Below are positions 45,580-53,702 of a stretch of DNA of 64,000 bases, piece by piece (the stretch's first letter is position 1; each line of letters starts with the position of its first letter). Origin of the DNA: Sphingobium sp. TKS. Lineage in GTDB: Bacteria > Pseudomonadota > Alphaproteobacteria > Sphingomonadales > Sphingomonadaceae. Made by a program: the position numbers and the translations under genes. The DNA lies in assembly GCF_001563265.1 (NCBI RefSeq), contig NZ_CP005085.1:124001-188000 (forward strand), in the 5' to 3' direction. Under the pieces are notes generated by a model that was not told where the DNA came from, did not search any database, and worked only from the letters and a program-made list of their open reading frames with translations.

Positions 45580-47874
45580 TCAGATCCCCATGTCCGCGCC
45601 ATCCTGATCGCGGCCGGAATGGAACGCCTGCCGCAATTCTACCAGCGTCAGGTCTTCTGCGCGGGGAGGTTGGGCGCTCTCACCCTCCCGCGCTCGGGAC
45701 AGGGTTTGTCGCTCAGCCTGGGCCTCCGAAGCCGGACGCGATGTACGGTCCTTCTCCACCGAATGGCGCGAGGAAGCCGGCTGGCGGGGTTCAGCGCTGA
45801 GGGCACCCGCGCGCCCTGCTCTACGATGCTCCTCCCAGACCTCAGCGGAGCGGGCATCGGCGGCCGCGTGCCCGGAGAGGCAGCCGGGTTCCACGACCTG
45901 TTGCACGACCTGGCCTGCACCATCGCGGCCACCACCCTCCCCTCCCTCTTCCTCGAAGACCTTTTCTCCGCGTCTTGACCTTACAGGCTGGATATCCGGC
46001 CGAGGGATGAAGCCCTGCGCGACGCTCGGATAGTCCTTCCATGCAAGGCGAATTCTCGCGGCAGGAAAACCGTCGGGAAATTTCACAAAACCGTGCATCG
46101 ATGGCAGGTTCGTGATGTCGTCGGCTATGACAAGAGGTTCCACCTGCTTTCGCGGAGTCAAGGTCGAGGCATCGCGCGTATTGTTATAGCCATAGCTATA
46201 GGCTTCATCCATCTGGCGTACCTCGCGGTTGCCTATATAGCGCGCGCACTGCTCCGCAGTGTCGAGATCCGCGGTCGCGAGGATGAGTTTGGAGCGCGCC
46301 AGCGATGCAAGATTGCGGGCACCCTGCTCACCATAGACCTCAACCAGTTTCTCGAAGCTGTGCAGCCCCAGGACCATGGCGCCGCCAAAAGCGCGCGCGG
46401 TCTGCAGACCATTCTCGATCGCGGGCAATCTGTGCAGCGCTCCGAGTTCGTCAAACAGGAACCAAGTCCGCAATGACCATGTTCGAGGAAGGGTCATGAG
46501 ACGATTGATGGCAAGGTCCATCCAAAGCGTCAGCAGCGGCCGGTTCATCGGCAGGTCGATATAATTTGACGTCACGAACAGAATCGAACCTGGCTTCTTG
46601 TCGCGTGTGATCCAGTCACGGATCGAGAAGGCCTCACCCTCGTCCGGCAGGAAACGCAGGACCTGTGCATTGGTGTTGAATACGGCGCGGATTGATTCCG
46701 CCATGCGGGCCGCTTCCGGAGCAGTCAGCGGATCGGCAATGGTGTTCGCAAGAACATGGTGAACACGCTTGAGGTCCGCGGTCATAAGATTCTCGGAGAG
46801 CGCAAGATTACTGGTCAGGCCGCGTTCCTGGAGGCGCACGCACATCTCGATGAACAAAGTGCGCGCAGCGAGCGCCCAGAAGGGTTCCGACGCCCCCCCG
46901 TCCGAGGGAATAAGCGCGGCCGCCGCCGCGGTGAATTCGCTATGGCTGCGGCAGTCATTGAAGATCGACCAGGCCGGACAACGCGCATCCATCGGATTGA
47001 GGATCGTATCGCGCTCGGGATCGTAGAATGCCTCCACATAGGCGCCGGTCAAATCGAAAATGACTGCTGTATCCTGGCGCTCGCGCATCTGTGCCACCAG
47101 GCTCCTGATTTCGGTGGTCTTGCCCGATCCGGTCGTACCGATCACCATCGTGTGGGATTGCTCGGTCCGATGCGGATAGGGGATACCGGCCAGCATGTAG
47201 GGGTGATGGATACCGCTGTCCTTGCGGACCCTGAACGGAAGCGCCAATATCTGTCGTGCCGGCACCCCAGGCAGCAGGCTGCGTGCCTCCTCCTCGAACT
47301 TTATGCGATTATGTTCACCGATCTCCGACTGGAGGATGGAACGCTCCACAAGCATGGCGCCTCGCTCATGCCGTTCCTGAAGGATCGACCGCCCCCGACG
47401 GCGGGAGAGATCGACGAACCAGATCGCCAGCGGAATGGTGACGAACACCGAGACCAGGAAGGCGCCGAGCAGCCCGCGAACCGCAATAGCCCAGGCCTTG
47501 ATGACGTCGGGGATAGAGGGGACGGACTGCATGACCGTTCGCACGATCTCGCCATCTGGAAGCGTGACGTTCACACGCTTGTTCGGGTCCAGGCCGATCC
47601 AGTTCCACAGTCCTGCGTAGATTTTCATGCAGATGAGCTGGAAGCCGTGCTCATCGAGCTTGATTGACACAATGATAGACCAAGCGGTGGCGAAAGCGAA
47701 TAACCACAGGATTAACGGCAGCTTGGCGCCCGAAAACCACATCATCATCTCGTGGGTGATGAGCTGACTACCACGCGTGAAATTACCAGCGTTGCGCTGG
47801 ACTTCACCCCGGGCGCTATGATGGACGAGAGGGATCGACCGACCATTGGAGCGGATGTCAACCTTAGGCGCCAT
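45580..47874 (-). CDS. Type IV coupling protein (TrwB/TraD-like ATPase)
   Basis: 764 residues. Two N-terminal membrane segments (LPLILWLFAFATAWSIIV near 50 and GAFLVSVFVTIPLAIWF near 140) anchor it in the inner membrane. The ATPase has Walker A VIGTTGSGKTTEIR and Walker B TWFLFDELGAL; the C-terminal 120 residues are low-complexity, charged and probably disordered. It links the relaxosome to the type IV secretion channel. The channel (VirB) genes are not in this window. Its start overlaps the upstream gene by 11 bp. Confidence 0.93.
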   Translation of the reverse strand: MAPKVDIRSNGRSIPLVHHSARGEVQRNAGNFTRGSQLITHEMMMWFSGAKLPLILWLFAFATAWSIIVSIKLDEHGFQLICMKIYAGLWNWIGLDPNKRVNVTLPDGEIVRTVMQSVPSIPDVIKAWAIAVRGLLGAFLVSVFVTIPLAIWFVDLSRRRGRSILQERHERGAMLVERSILQSEIGEHNRIKFEEEARSLLPGVPARQILALPFRVRKDSGIHHPYMLAGIPYPHRTEQSHTMVIGTTGSGKTTEIRSLVAQMRERQDTAVIFDLTGAYVEAFYDPERDTILNPMDARCPAWSIFNDCRSHSEFTAAAAALIPSDGGASEPFWALAARTLFIEMCVRLQERGLTSNLALSENLMTADLKRVHHVLANTIADPLTAPEAARMAESIRAVFNTNAQVLRFLPDEGEAFSIRDWITRDKKPGSILFVTSNYIDLPMNRPLLTLWMDLAINRLMTLPRTWSLRTWFLFDELGALHRLPAIENGLQTARAFGGAMVLGLHSFEKLVEVYGEQGARNLASLARSKLILATADLDTAEQCARYIGNREVRQMDEAYSYGYNNTRDASTLTPRKQVEPLVIADDITNLPSMHGFVKFPDGFPAARIRLAWKDYPSVAQGFIPRPDIQPVRSRRGEKVFEEEGGEGGGRDGAGQVVQQVVEPGCLSGHAAADARSAEVWEEHRRAGRAGALSAEPRQPASSRHSVEKDRTSRPASEAQAERQTLSRAREGESAQPPRAEDLTLVELRQAFHSGRDQDGADMGI

Positions 47875-48154
47875 GATATAGCTCCAGTCGCTTGTCGGTT
47901 TCCGCTATGATGCGGTCGCGATATTCAGGAAATCGCTCGCGAATGATGATGTCGATCGCAAGTTGCTGGAACTCGCTGATCCTGGCGATCCGCCGTTGGC
48001 TCGCGGTCAGCAATTGACCTGATGCGAGGAAACTATCGACAGCTGCGCGCAGGAGATCTGACGCCGAGCAGCCACGCTCTTGGGCGAGCGCAACAAGTCG
48101 GTCGTATTTGGTCCGATCGATCCGGACCGTGCAATGTTTGTTGGGAGTTGTCAC
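47864..48154 (-). CDS. Ribbon-helix-helix relaxosome accessory protein (TrwA-like)
   Basis: 96 residues. The N-terminal ribbon CTVRIDRTKYDRLVALAQERG followed by CSASDLLRAAVDSFLAS is an RHH DNA-binding fold; the C-terminal half (FQQLAIDIIIRERFPEYRDR) is a likely tetramerisation part. As in TrwA, it should bind oriT, stimulate nicking and repress the operon. First gene of the transfer operon, next to the candidate oriT. Confidence 0.82.
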   Translation of the reverse strand: MTTPNKHCTVRIDRTKYDRLVALAQERGCSASDLLRAAVDSFLASGQLLTASQRRIARISEFQQLAIDIIIRERFPEYRDRIIAETDKRLELYHGA

Positions 48155-48420
48155 ACCAAGCCTCCTAGCAGGGAGGCCGGCAGGGTCTGGGAAAGCGCTT
48201 CCTTCTATATCTCACCGAGATTGGGGAGGCAAGAATATCCCGTCAGGCGGCGCGGGCGTGGTCTCGTGTAACACGCTGATATCAAGGGTTTCAGGGAGAT
48301 TTCGACCCTCGGGCAGGATGTCCCACAGCGGCCCACGGTAGCAAAACTGTGCAAGCCTTGGAATTTCCGTGGAAAAGCCATGCACCTTGGTGCGTTCGGT
48401 GTGCATCTCTGCGCCAGGAT
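48155..48420. other. Candidate origin of transfer
   Basis: Non-coding DNA upstream of the TrwA-like gene, where oriT lies in R388-type systems. It holds several inverted repeats: GCCTCC/GGAGGC (48160-48177), ATCTCACCGAGAT (48209-48221) and GCACCTTGGTGC (48382-48393). TCTATA at 48204-48209 recalls the R388 nic core TCT/ATA. The assignment is by position and weak motif only. Confidence 0.45.
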
Positions 48421-48593
48421 TGATCCGTATCCCAGGGCTGTCGCGGGTTCGCAGGTTTCATGGGTGGGTTATTGCCTCCGGCGGGGCGTCGGGCCGTCCG
48501 GCGGACGGAAAAACATGCGCTGTTTCGGGCCGGAAACCGTGCATCCCAGACTTTCCCGGCGGCCATCGGAGCCGATCGTTGGCGATGACTATC

Positions 48594-48717
48594 AGGTCCA
48601 GGGAGCGGCAGGGTTCGTGACCCGAATGGGGGGGGGGACAAGGCATCGCCCTGGCTCCGTGAGCCTGGCCGGGAACCGCTTCTTCCGGCGGGCGGCGGCC
48701 TGGCGAATAGAGCCCGG
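48594..48717 (+). promoter_or_regulatory. Repeated leader element, copy 1
   Basis: Shares with 52117-52230 the ordered blocks AGGTC, CGTGACCCG, GGCTCCGTGAG, GCCGGG, GGCGGCC and GCGAATAGAGCCC. GGTC/GACC and GGCTC/GAGCC can pair, suggesting a folded RNA or protein-bound DNA. It ends 118 bp upstream of the small coiled-coil gene at 48836. Blocks are conserved while the stretches between them vary in length, which is expected of a structured RNA. Confidence 0.6.
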
Positions 48718-48835
48718 ACGGGGGATCCTTTTTGTCCCGCCGGGCCGCCACCGCAACTTTCCCTTCCAGCAACCCATCGCCCTCGGTAGAATGCCCCTCG
48801 TTCATAGCCCGATCAGCGTGAACCAAGAGGCCCTT

Positions 48836-49054
48836 ATGGCACGCACATTGGAACAGGAGCGCGCTGCGCTCGCAGAGGACGAACGCAAGCTGGAAGAGCG
48901 CCGGCAACGGCTTGTTGAGAAAGAGCGGGAGGCGGCAATCCAGGCCGTCGACAGGGCCGGGCTCCTGAAACTTGAAGGCAAACGCCTGGCAGGTCTGATG
49001 ACCTGCATCCGGTCCCTCGGAATCGACGAGGTCGAGAAGCGGCTTACCGCGTAA
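48836..49054 (+). CDS. Small coiled-coil hypothetical protein
   Basis: 72 residues starting MARTLEQERAALAEDERKL with AAGAGG upstream. The first half is a charged coiled coil; the second half ends LMTCIRSLGIDEVEKRLTA. It looks like the small conserved coiled-coil proteins found on sphingomonad plasmids; the function is unknown. Preceded by the leader element at 48594 and followed by a strong hairpin (49082-49117). Confidence 0.7.
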   Translation: MARTLEQERAALAEDERKLEERRQRLVEKEREAAIQAVDRAGLLKLEGKRLAGLMTCIRSLGIDEVEKRLTA

Positions 49055-49081
49055 GCGTCCCGCCGCGACACAAGTCGCGGC

Positions 49082-49117
49082 TCGGACATGGGGGGTTCGA
49101 TGGCCCCCCATGTCCGA
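49082..49117. terminator. Perfect 14-bp hairpin
   Basis: TCGGACATGGGGGG (49082-49095) and its exact complement (49104-49117) around the 8-nt loop TTCGATGG. It starts 27 bp after the coiled-coil gene and lies 58 bp beyond the end of the next minus-strand gene, so it could serve both as a bidirectional terminator. A run of A follows on the plus side at 49129-49136. Confidence 0.6.
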
Positions 49118-49175
49118 CCCATCCTCACACAAAAAAGGGGGAGAGAGGCGACCCGCGCCCCTCCCGGTTCCGGTC

Positions 49176-49397
49176 TCAATATTCATCGAGCAGCCCGCCC
49201 GGTGCGGTGTAGACGATACGGTCAATCATCGCCTGGCTCAGCACCCCATAGTCGCCCTCATCGACGGCGAGGTAGCCAAGGTCTGCGTCCTCGATGACAT
49301 GCTGGTCGAAGTAGCTGTGGTGCGCCCGGCTTGTGGCGTTGGCGACGGCGGCGAAGTAGGCGGCGTTGTGCGCGGCGGCGGCTGTGATCATCTGCAT
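49176..49397 (-). CDS. Small plasmid-type hypothetical protein
   Basis: 73 residues starting MQMITAAAAHNAAYFAAVA with GAGGAG upstream of the ATG at 49397. Acidic C-terminal half (HVIEDADLGYLAVDEGDYG) and ending GGLLDEY. No family is recognised. The longer frame to 49727 is not coding. Confidence 0.65.
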   Translation of the reverse strand: MQMITAAAAHNAAYFAAVANATSRAHHSYFDQHVIEDADLGYLAVDEGDYGVLSQAMIDRIVYTAPGGLLDEY

Positions 49398-49455
49398 CGT
49401 GAAGCTCCTCATCTGTCTTGAATGACAGGGGCAGTCGCGTCGGGTGGGCGGAGCC

Positions 49456-49565
49456 GGGTCAGGGACCCGCAGAGCGGGCCGCGAAGCGGCGGTGGGGGTC
49501 ACGATTTTCTTCGGCAGCCACCGCCGCTTGAGGATAGATGCCACGCCTGACCCGCCGAAGAAAAT
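49456..49565. repeat. Interleaved inverted repeats
   Basis: Three complementary pairs overlap: GGGTCAGG (49456-49463) with CCTGACCC (49546-49553); AAGCGGCGGTGG (49484-49495) with CCACCGCCGCTT (49518-49529); and ATTTTCTTCGGC (49504-49515) with GCCGAAGAAAAT (49554-49565). Pairs two and three are interleaved, so they form either alternative folds or a pseudoknot. It lies just upstream of the minus-strand small gene that starts at 49397. Confidence 0.65.
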
Positions 49566-49824
49566 GGTGGGGCCCCGCCGTCCTTGAGGCGGCTTCGATC
49601 GCCCGACATCATGGGAAGACTGTGAGAGATTTTTCCCTCTCGTGGAGTCCGGCAAAGCGTAGCGGCGAGCGGCCTGCTCAGGGCCGCGCGGCACGCGAGC
49701 GAGCCGGGACAGAACAGCGCGTTCCATGTACGCCCTCTTCCTCCTTCGACAGGTGGAGACCGCCTGTGTCGCGCACCGGGCCGCCGGGTTGATCGCTTGC
49801 GCATCAAACGAAGGGCGGCGACCG

Positions 49825-50040
49825 CCGCTTGGTGCCTTTTTCAGTCTGTGTTAGGGGCAGGGCGCGCTGCGAAGCTGCGGCGCCGGGACTGGTAATCCCG
49901 TCGAGAATGGCAACTCGGTGTGACTTCACGCCGGGGTGCCTGCGCATATGTCCAGGTGCCTCGGCACTAAAAGCGTAGGCGCATGTCTCGACGTGTTACC
50001 AGCCCCGGCTCCCGCGCCTTGTTGCGCGGGAGTTGTTGCG
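49825..50040 (+). ncRNA. Candidate small structured RNA, copy A
   Basis: A 180-bp block (49825-50004) recurs at 63151-63342. It starts with a promoter-like TTGGTG, 17 bp, TAGGGG. Then come serial hairpins: GGGACTGGTAATCCC (49885-49899), CGAG ... CTCG (49902-49917) and GTGTGACTTCACGC (49918-49931). Differences from copy B fall in loops and linkers; stems are kept. Both end with AAAAGCG(T/C)AGGCGCATGTCTCGAC. A further hairpin CTCCCGCGC/GCGCGGGAG with a T-rich tail (50009-50040) could end the transcript. A short frame opens at the ATG at 49983. Confidence 0.6.
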
Positions 50041-50296
50041 GGGCGTTTTGTCCTCCCGGTCCTGGCACTCGCCCTGCTGTGGGAGGTTCTGCCGGAGCTG
50101 TCGTCACCGCTCTTGTAAAGGCCGCGACCCACGCCCTACTGAGAGGCGCCAAGTCCGTCGCTACGCACAGCTGAAGCACGCGACGGCAAGGTCTCTGGCC
50201 ATCGACAACAGGGTTTCCAGACGCGGGATAATGATCGATGCGGGCGGCTCCCATGGCAATGTCGCCGGTGCTGTCTGCTTCGATATCCAAGGCTTC

Positions 50297-50677
50297 CTAG
50301 AAGCGCATAGGCGTTCCCACAGGCGAGATGGAGTCGAGGCTGCGGTCTGACGTCAGTGCCACCCGCATGCGGATTTCGGCGGCCGCTCGGTCACGATGGA
50401 TCGACACTCGCCGCGCTCGGAACTGGGCCTCCTCCACGACAGCGATGACGGCAGGGTCATGGTCGAAACGGGCGGTGATCGATGCAAGCGCGATTGGGCA
50501 GACGCGCGCCTCGAAGTTTTCGCCGGGATATTCGTCGGGCTCGAGGAGCTGCAATCCCAGCCGATCGCCTTCCGCGCGCAGGAAGCCCCGGAAGGCGGCA
50601 AGCTGACGGGCGGTGACGACGGCCACCGGGTCGGTAAGTTCGTCGGCGGGAACGGCGATGCGAAACTGGGTGGACAT
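50297..50677 (-). CDS. Hypothetical plasmid protein
   Basis: 126 residues starting MSTQFRIAVPADELTDP with GGAGG upstream of the ATG at 50677. A mixed alpha/beta pattern, with ARVCPIALASITARFDHD and later IRMRVALTSDRSLDSIS. No family is recognised. It lies 189 bp downstream of the DUF2493 gene on the same strand. Confidence 0.65.
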   Translation of the reverse strand: MSTQFRIAVPADELTDPVAVVTARQLAAFRGFLRAEGDRLGLQLLEPDEYPGENFEARVCPIALASITARFDHDPAVIAVVEEAQFRARRVSIHRDRAAAEIRMRVALTSDRSLDSISPVGTPMRF

Positions 50678-50866
50678 GATCTTTGCCTCCTTGGCTGTTG
50701 GGCTTGCCCCTGCCCTCCTTTCCTCCGTGCTCCGCCCCGCGCGGGTAGCTTCGGGCTGTCCCGGGCGCGCCGCGCCGGGTTCGATGCCCGGCGCGGCGCG
50801 AGCCAAGCGGAAAAAGTGCGAAAGAGAGGCCCCGACGGATGCCGGAGCCTCTCGGTGCGCGGGCGG

Positions 50867-51856
50867 TCAGGCCCGGCGCACGGACCGTTCGGCGGGACGC
50901 TGCTGGGTGAGCTTGACGATGTGGAGGGGGACGCCGGCCTGGCGGAGTTTCTGAGCGAGGTTCATCTGGATGCCGGAACCTTCGCAAACCACGGCTTCGA
51001 CCGGCTTCAGGGCGAGCAGACGATCGTTGCGCACGAAGGCTGCCTTCGCGCCGAGACGGCGATCCAGGCGGAACAGGATGACCTTTACGCCGCGCGCTGC
51101 TGCCCAGGCCTGGGCGATGGCGTCGCAGCCTTTGGTCTGCGCCGTGGTCGCGAGGACCATCTCCGGAACGCGAGCTTTGATCGAGTCCAGACCCTTCCAG
51201 AGCATGTCATGATCTTCCCACTGCTGGCCGCCCGAAAAAGCAACGACGGGGCCTTCGGGATTGAACTGCTCACGACGTTCCCGGCCCCGGGCGGCAAGGA
51301 AATCGCGGGCGTCGATCATCGAGGCGGTGACACCGTGCGAAACGCGGCTGCCGCGGGTCGGCGCATAGGGGCGTCCGGCCTCGATCCGGTAGACTTCGGC
51401 GGCATGGTCGCGCATGCATTCCATGGCGTCGCGGCATCCTTGCAGCGTCTGGCAGAGGAGCTGGGCTTCCTCGATCTGCGTGGCGTAGATTTCACTTGGA
51501 TCGAAGCTGCGTGCGAGATCGCCGAGTTCCTTGGCGGCATCGTCCTCGCGGTCGCTGATACGCTTCGCCACGACGTGGAAGCTGTTGACGAAGCCCCAGG
51601 CGAGGTCGCCCGCAAAGGGCTCCAGGCGGGTGTCTCGGAACACGTCGAACAAGGTCGCCATCACCATCTCGACCGCGGCGCGAGCCTGGTCGGGATCAGG
51701 CATGTCGAGCTGCTCGCCCTGGTCGACCGGCGAGAGTTTGGCGCGTTCGTCATGTTCGAGAAATGCGCCCGAATAGAGGGAGCTGCGCTCATCGGCTCGG
51801 GTCTCGGTCGCGACGAAGCTGGCGAGATCGGCGAAGTTCTGGAAAGTGTTGGTCAT
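50867..51856 (-). CDS. DUF2493 (SLOG superfamily) protein
   Basis: 329 residues starting MTNTFQNFADLASFVATE at ATG 51856. The C-terminal 130 residues form the DUF2493/YspA Rossmann-like SLOG domain: VVAFSGGQQWEDHDMLWKGLD and ARGVKVILFRLDRRLGAKAAF. SLOG proteins bind nucleotides or nucleotide-derived signals. It is a common plasmid backbone gene of unknown function. The long plus-strand frame opposite it is a shadow. Confidence 0.82.
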   Translation of the reverse strand: MTNTFQNFADLASFVATETRADERSSLYSGAFLEHDERAKLSPVDQGEQLDMPDPDQARAAVEMVMATLFDVFRDTRLEPFAGDLAWGFVNSFHVVAKRISDREDDAAKELGDLARSFDPSEIYATQIEEAQLLCQTLQGCRDAMECMRDHAAEVYRIEAGRPYAPTRGSRVSHGVTASMIDARDFLAARGRERREQFNPEGPVVAFSGGQQWEDHDMLWKGLDSIKARVPEMVLATTAQTKGCDAIAQAWAAARGVKVILFRLDRRLGAKAAFVRNDRLLALKPVEAVVCEGSGIQMNLAQKLRQAGVPLHIVKLTQQRPAERSVRRA

Positions 51857-52116
51857 TTGAGCCTCCAAGGTTGGGATGTCTCATCGTCACGATGAGGCTT
51901 GCCTCAGGGCATGCGGTGGTCAGGGAGGTCAGGCACGGCGACCGGCTTGCCGTCGCCGCCGCCGCGCGGGGAGCGGGGGAGCCGATTTTCTGAGCGGGTC
52001 CGCGCAGCGGTCGCGGGCTGAAAATTGGGGGGACCGCTCATGCTTGACGAACCGCCAACCCCGCATGCCACACTAGGCAGACACAAGAGAGGAATAGGGG
52101 TGTAAAACCTCACCGG

Positions 52117-52230
52117 AGGTCACCGTCCCGCAAGGGATCGTGACCCGGACGGGCGGAGACGCGTGCGCGGCTCCGTGAGGTTAGCCGGGGTCGGCCGCAG
52201 GCCGGCGGCCGCTTAGCGAATAGAGCCCCG
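52117..52230 (+). promoter_or_regulatory. Repeated leader element, copy 2
   Basis: Second copy of the element at 48594, with the same ordered blocks ending GCGAATAGAGCCC. Here GGTCAC (52118-52123) pairs exactly with GTGACC and encloses the small hairpin TCCCGCAAGGGA. It ends 107 bp upstream of the HEPN-like gene at 52338, nearly the same spacing as copy 1. Confidence 0.6.
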
Positions 52231-52337
52231 GTCCCGTCGGGCGCGCAGCACGGGGCGGATGCGCCGATCGCTGCGGCTTTCTATTTTCGCATTGGAACAT
52301 TGTTGGAACTTTGCATCATCAACCATAAAATGGGGTG

Positions 52338-52874
52338 ATGCAGGGGGAACCAAAAGCCTATCCAGGCGAGGTCGCGACGCCGGACGACATAAGACAGCTC
52401 GCCGAGGAATATCGCGGCGCGGCCCATGATCTGATGGGCCGCGGCAAGCGGGGCAAACCCTCGAGCTGGGCGCCCGCGCGGATGACGGCGATCCAGGCCA
52501 TCGAGCTTTACCTGAACGCACTGCTTCTCGCGCGCGGCGTGAAGCCGGCCGAAATCCGAGGTTACCAACACGACCTGCGCAAGCGCACCGCGAACCCTGC
52601 CGTCGCCGCCTTGCGCCTCCGGCAACGCACGCTCGAGCATCTCGGTAAACTCAGCGAAGGCCGGGAATATCTCTCGATCCGTTATGGCCCTGAGCTGAGC
52701 GGCAATTTGTCTCAGCTCAATCGCCTGATAGCGACGCTCGACGAGGTCGCGACCAAGGTCTGCGGTGCGCTCGAGAAGGTAAATTCAACACCGGCAAGCA
52801 AAGCGGCAACGGCAAGGCCGGCTCCCTCAACGGCCCCGGCTCGCGCGGCGGCGGCTGTCGCCGCATTGGCTTGA
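52338..52874 (+). CDS. HEPN-like hypothetical protein
   Basis: 178 residues from ATG 52338 (a GTG lies one codon upstream). A helical core with MTAIQAIELYLNALLLARG and YQHDLRKR resembles HEPN-type four-helix domains that pair with nucleotidyltransferases in toxin-antitoxin systems. The RNase motif RxxxxH is not clearly present. The C-terminus is Ala/Pro-rich and probably disordered. It is one of the few plus-strand genes here and carries the leader element in its upstream region. Confidence 0.55.
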   Translation: MQGEPKAYPGEVATPDDIRQLAEEYRGAAHDLMGRGKRGKPSSWAPARMTAIQAIELYLNALLLARGVKPAEIRGYQHDLRKRTANPAVAALRLRQRTLEHLGKLSEGREYLSIRYGPELSGNLSQLNRLIATLDEVATKVCGALEKVNSTPASKAATARPAPSTAPARAAAAVAALA

Positions 52875-52990
52875 TCCAGTCGGTCGCATCGCGCCACCGA
52901 TGATGTCGCTGCCCCTGTTGCCGATCGCACCGCCCGGTATATCGCACGACGGCGAGTCCAGAGGTGGACTCGCCGGGTATGTGCGACGGG

Positions 52991-53320
52991 TCAGTGGACC
53001 GACCCGTCGAGGTCGAAGAGGAGATCGGGGCTGACGAGCTGATGCTCGGCGGCTACCAGCGACCAGGCGGCGGCGAGCTCGTCATGATATTCGCAATCGA
53101 CGACCGCATCGGCGCTGGCTTCGCCGAACTGGGCTTCCTCGAACGACCGGATGTGAGCGGCGTCCGCAGCCTCGAGAATCGCGTCAGCGAGATGCGCGGC
53201 GATTTCGTGGCGGTTGAGCTGGTCGGCGGCCCGGCGGATCCGAGCGACGAGGCTGGGGTTGAGGACTTCGATGCCATGGGTGACCCCGGCGATCTCTTCG
53301 AAGCTGGTGAGCTGGAACAT
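52991..53320 (-). CDS. Hypothetical plasmid protein
   Basis: 109 residues starting MFQLTSFEEIAGVTHGIEV with GGAG upstream. Helical, acidic, with NPSLVARIRRAADQLNRHEIAAHLADAI split over two helices. No family is recognised. It lies 52 bp after ssb on the same strand and is probably co-transcribed. Confidence 0.65.
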   Translation of the reverse strand: MFQLTSFEEIAGVTHGIEVLNPSLVARIRRAADQLNRHEIAAHLADAILEAADAAHIRSFEEAQFGEASADAVVDCEYHDELAAAWSLVAAEHQLVSPDLLFDLDGSVH

Positions 53321-53372
53321 ACATCGTCTCCGTGAAGATGAGGGGGCGGCCCGAAGGCCGCCGGTCCGGGGT

Positions 53373-53702
53373 TCAGAGGAATTCGATTTCCTCAGCGACG
53401 ATGTCGGTGTTGTAGAAGGTGCGGCCGTCCCGCTCGTTACGGCTGTAGCGGATCTCGCCGATGACCATGAGCTTGTCGCCCTTCTTCTTGTGGTTGGCGA
53501 CCGACTTGCCGAGCCCGTTGAACGCCTTGATCGTGTGGAACTCGTCGTAGGTCTCGGTATAGCCATTGCCGTCCTTCTGGACCTGGCCGTCCTTGATGAC
53601 GGGCTTGGAGGTGACGAGGGAGAAGCTGACGCCGCCCTTGCTGTCGGTGCCGAAGCGGGTGATCTCCGAGGTGATCCGACCCGAGAGAAAAACCTTGTTC
53701 AT
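53373..53702 (-). CDS. ssb: Single-stranded DNA-binding protein, short form
   Basis: 109 residues comprising an OB fold only: MNKVFLSGRITSEITRF, SFSLVTSKPVIKDG, and YDEFHTIKAFNGLGKSVANH with KKKGDKLMVIGEIRYS. The C-terminal acidic tip (DDDIPF type) that recruits other proteins is absent; it ends AEEIEFL. It protects single strands during plasmid replication and transfer. First gene of a small minus-strand group. Confidence 0.88.
   Translation of the reverse strand: MNKVFLSGRITSEITRFGTDSKGGVSFSLVTSKPVIKDGQVQKDGNGYTETYDEFHTIKAFNGLGKSVANHKKKGDKLMVIGEIRYSRNERDGRTFYNTDIVAEEIEFL

Noticed and set aside
50396..51895. 499-codon plus-strand frame
   Set aside because: Antisense to the DUF2493 gene and the 126-residue gene, both of which have ribosome sites and credible proteins.
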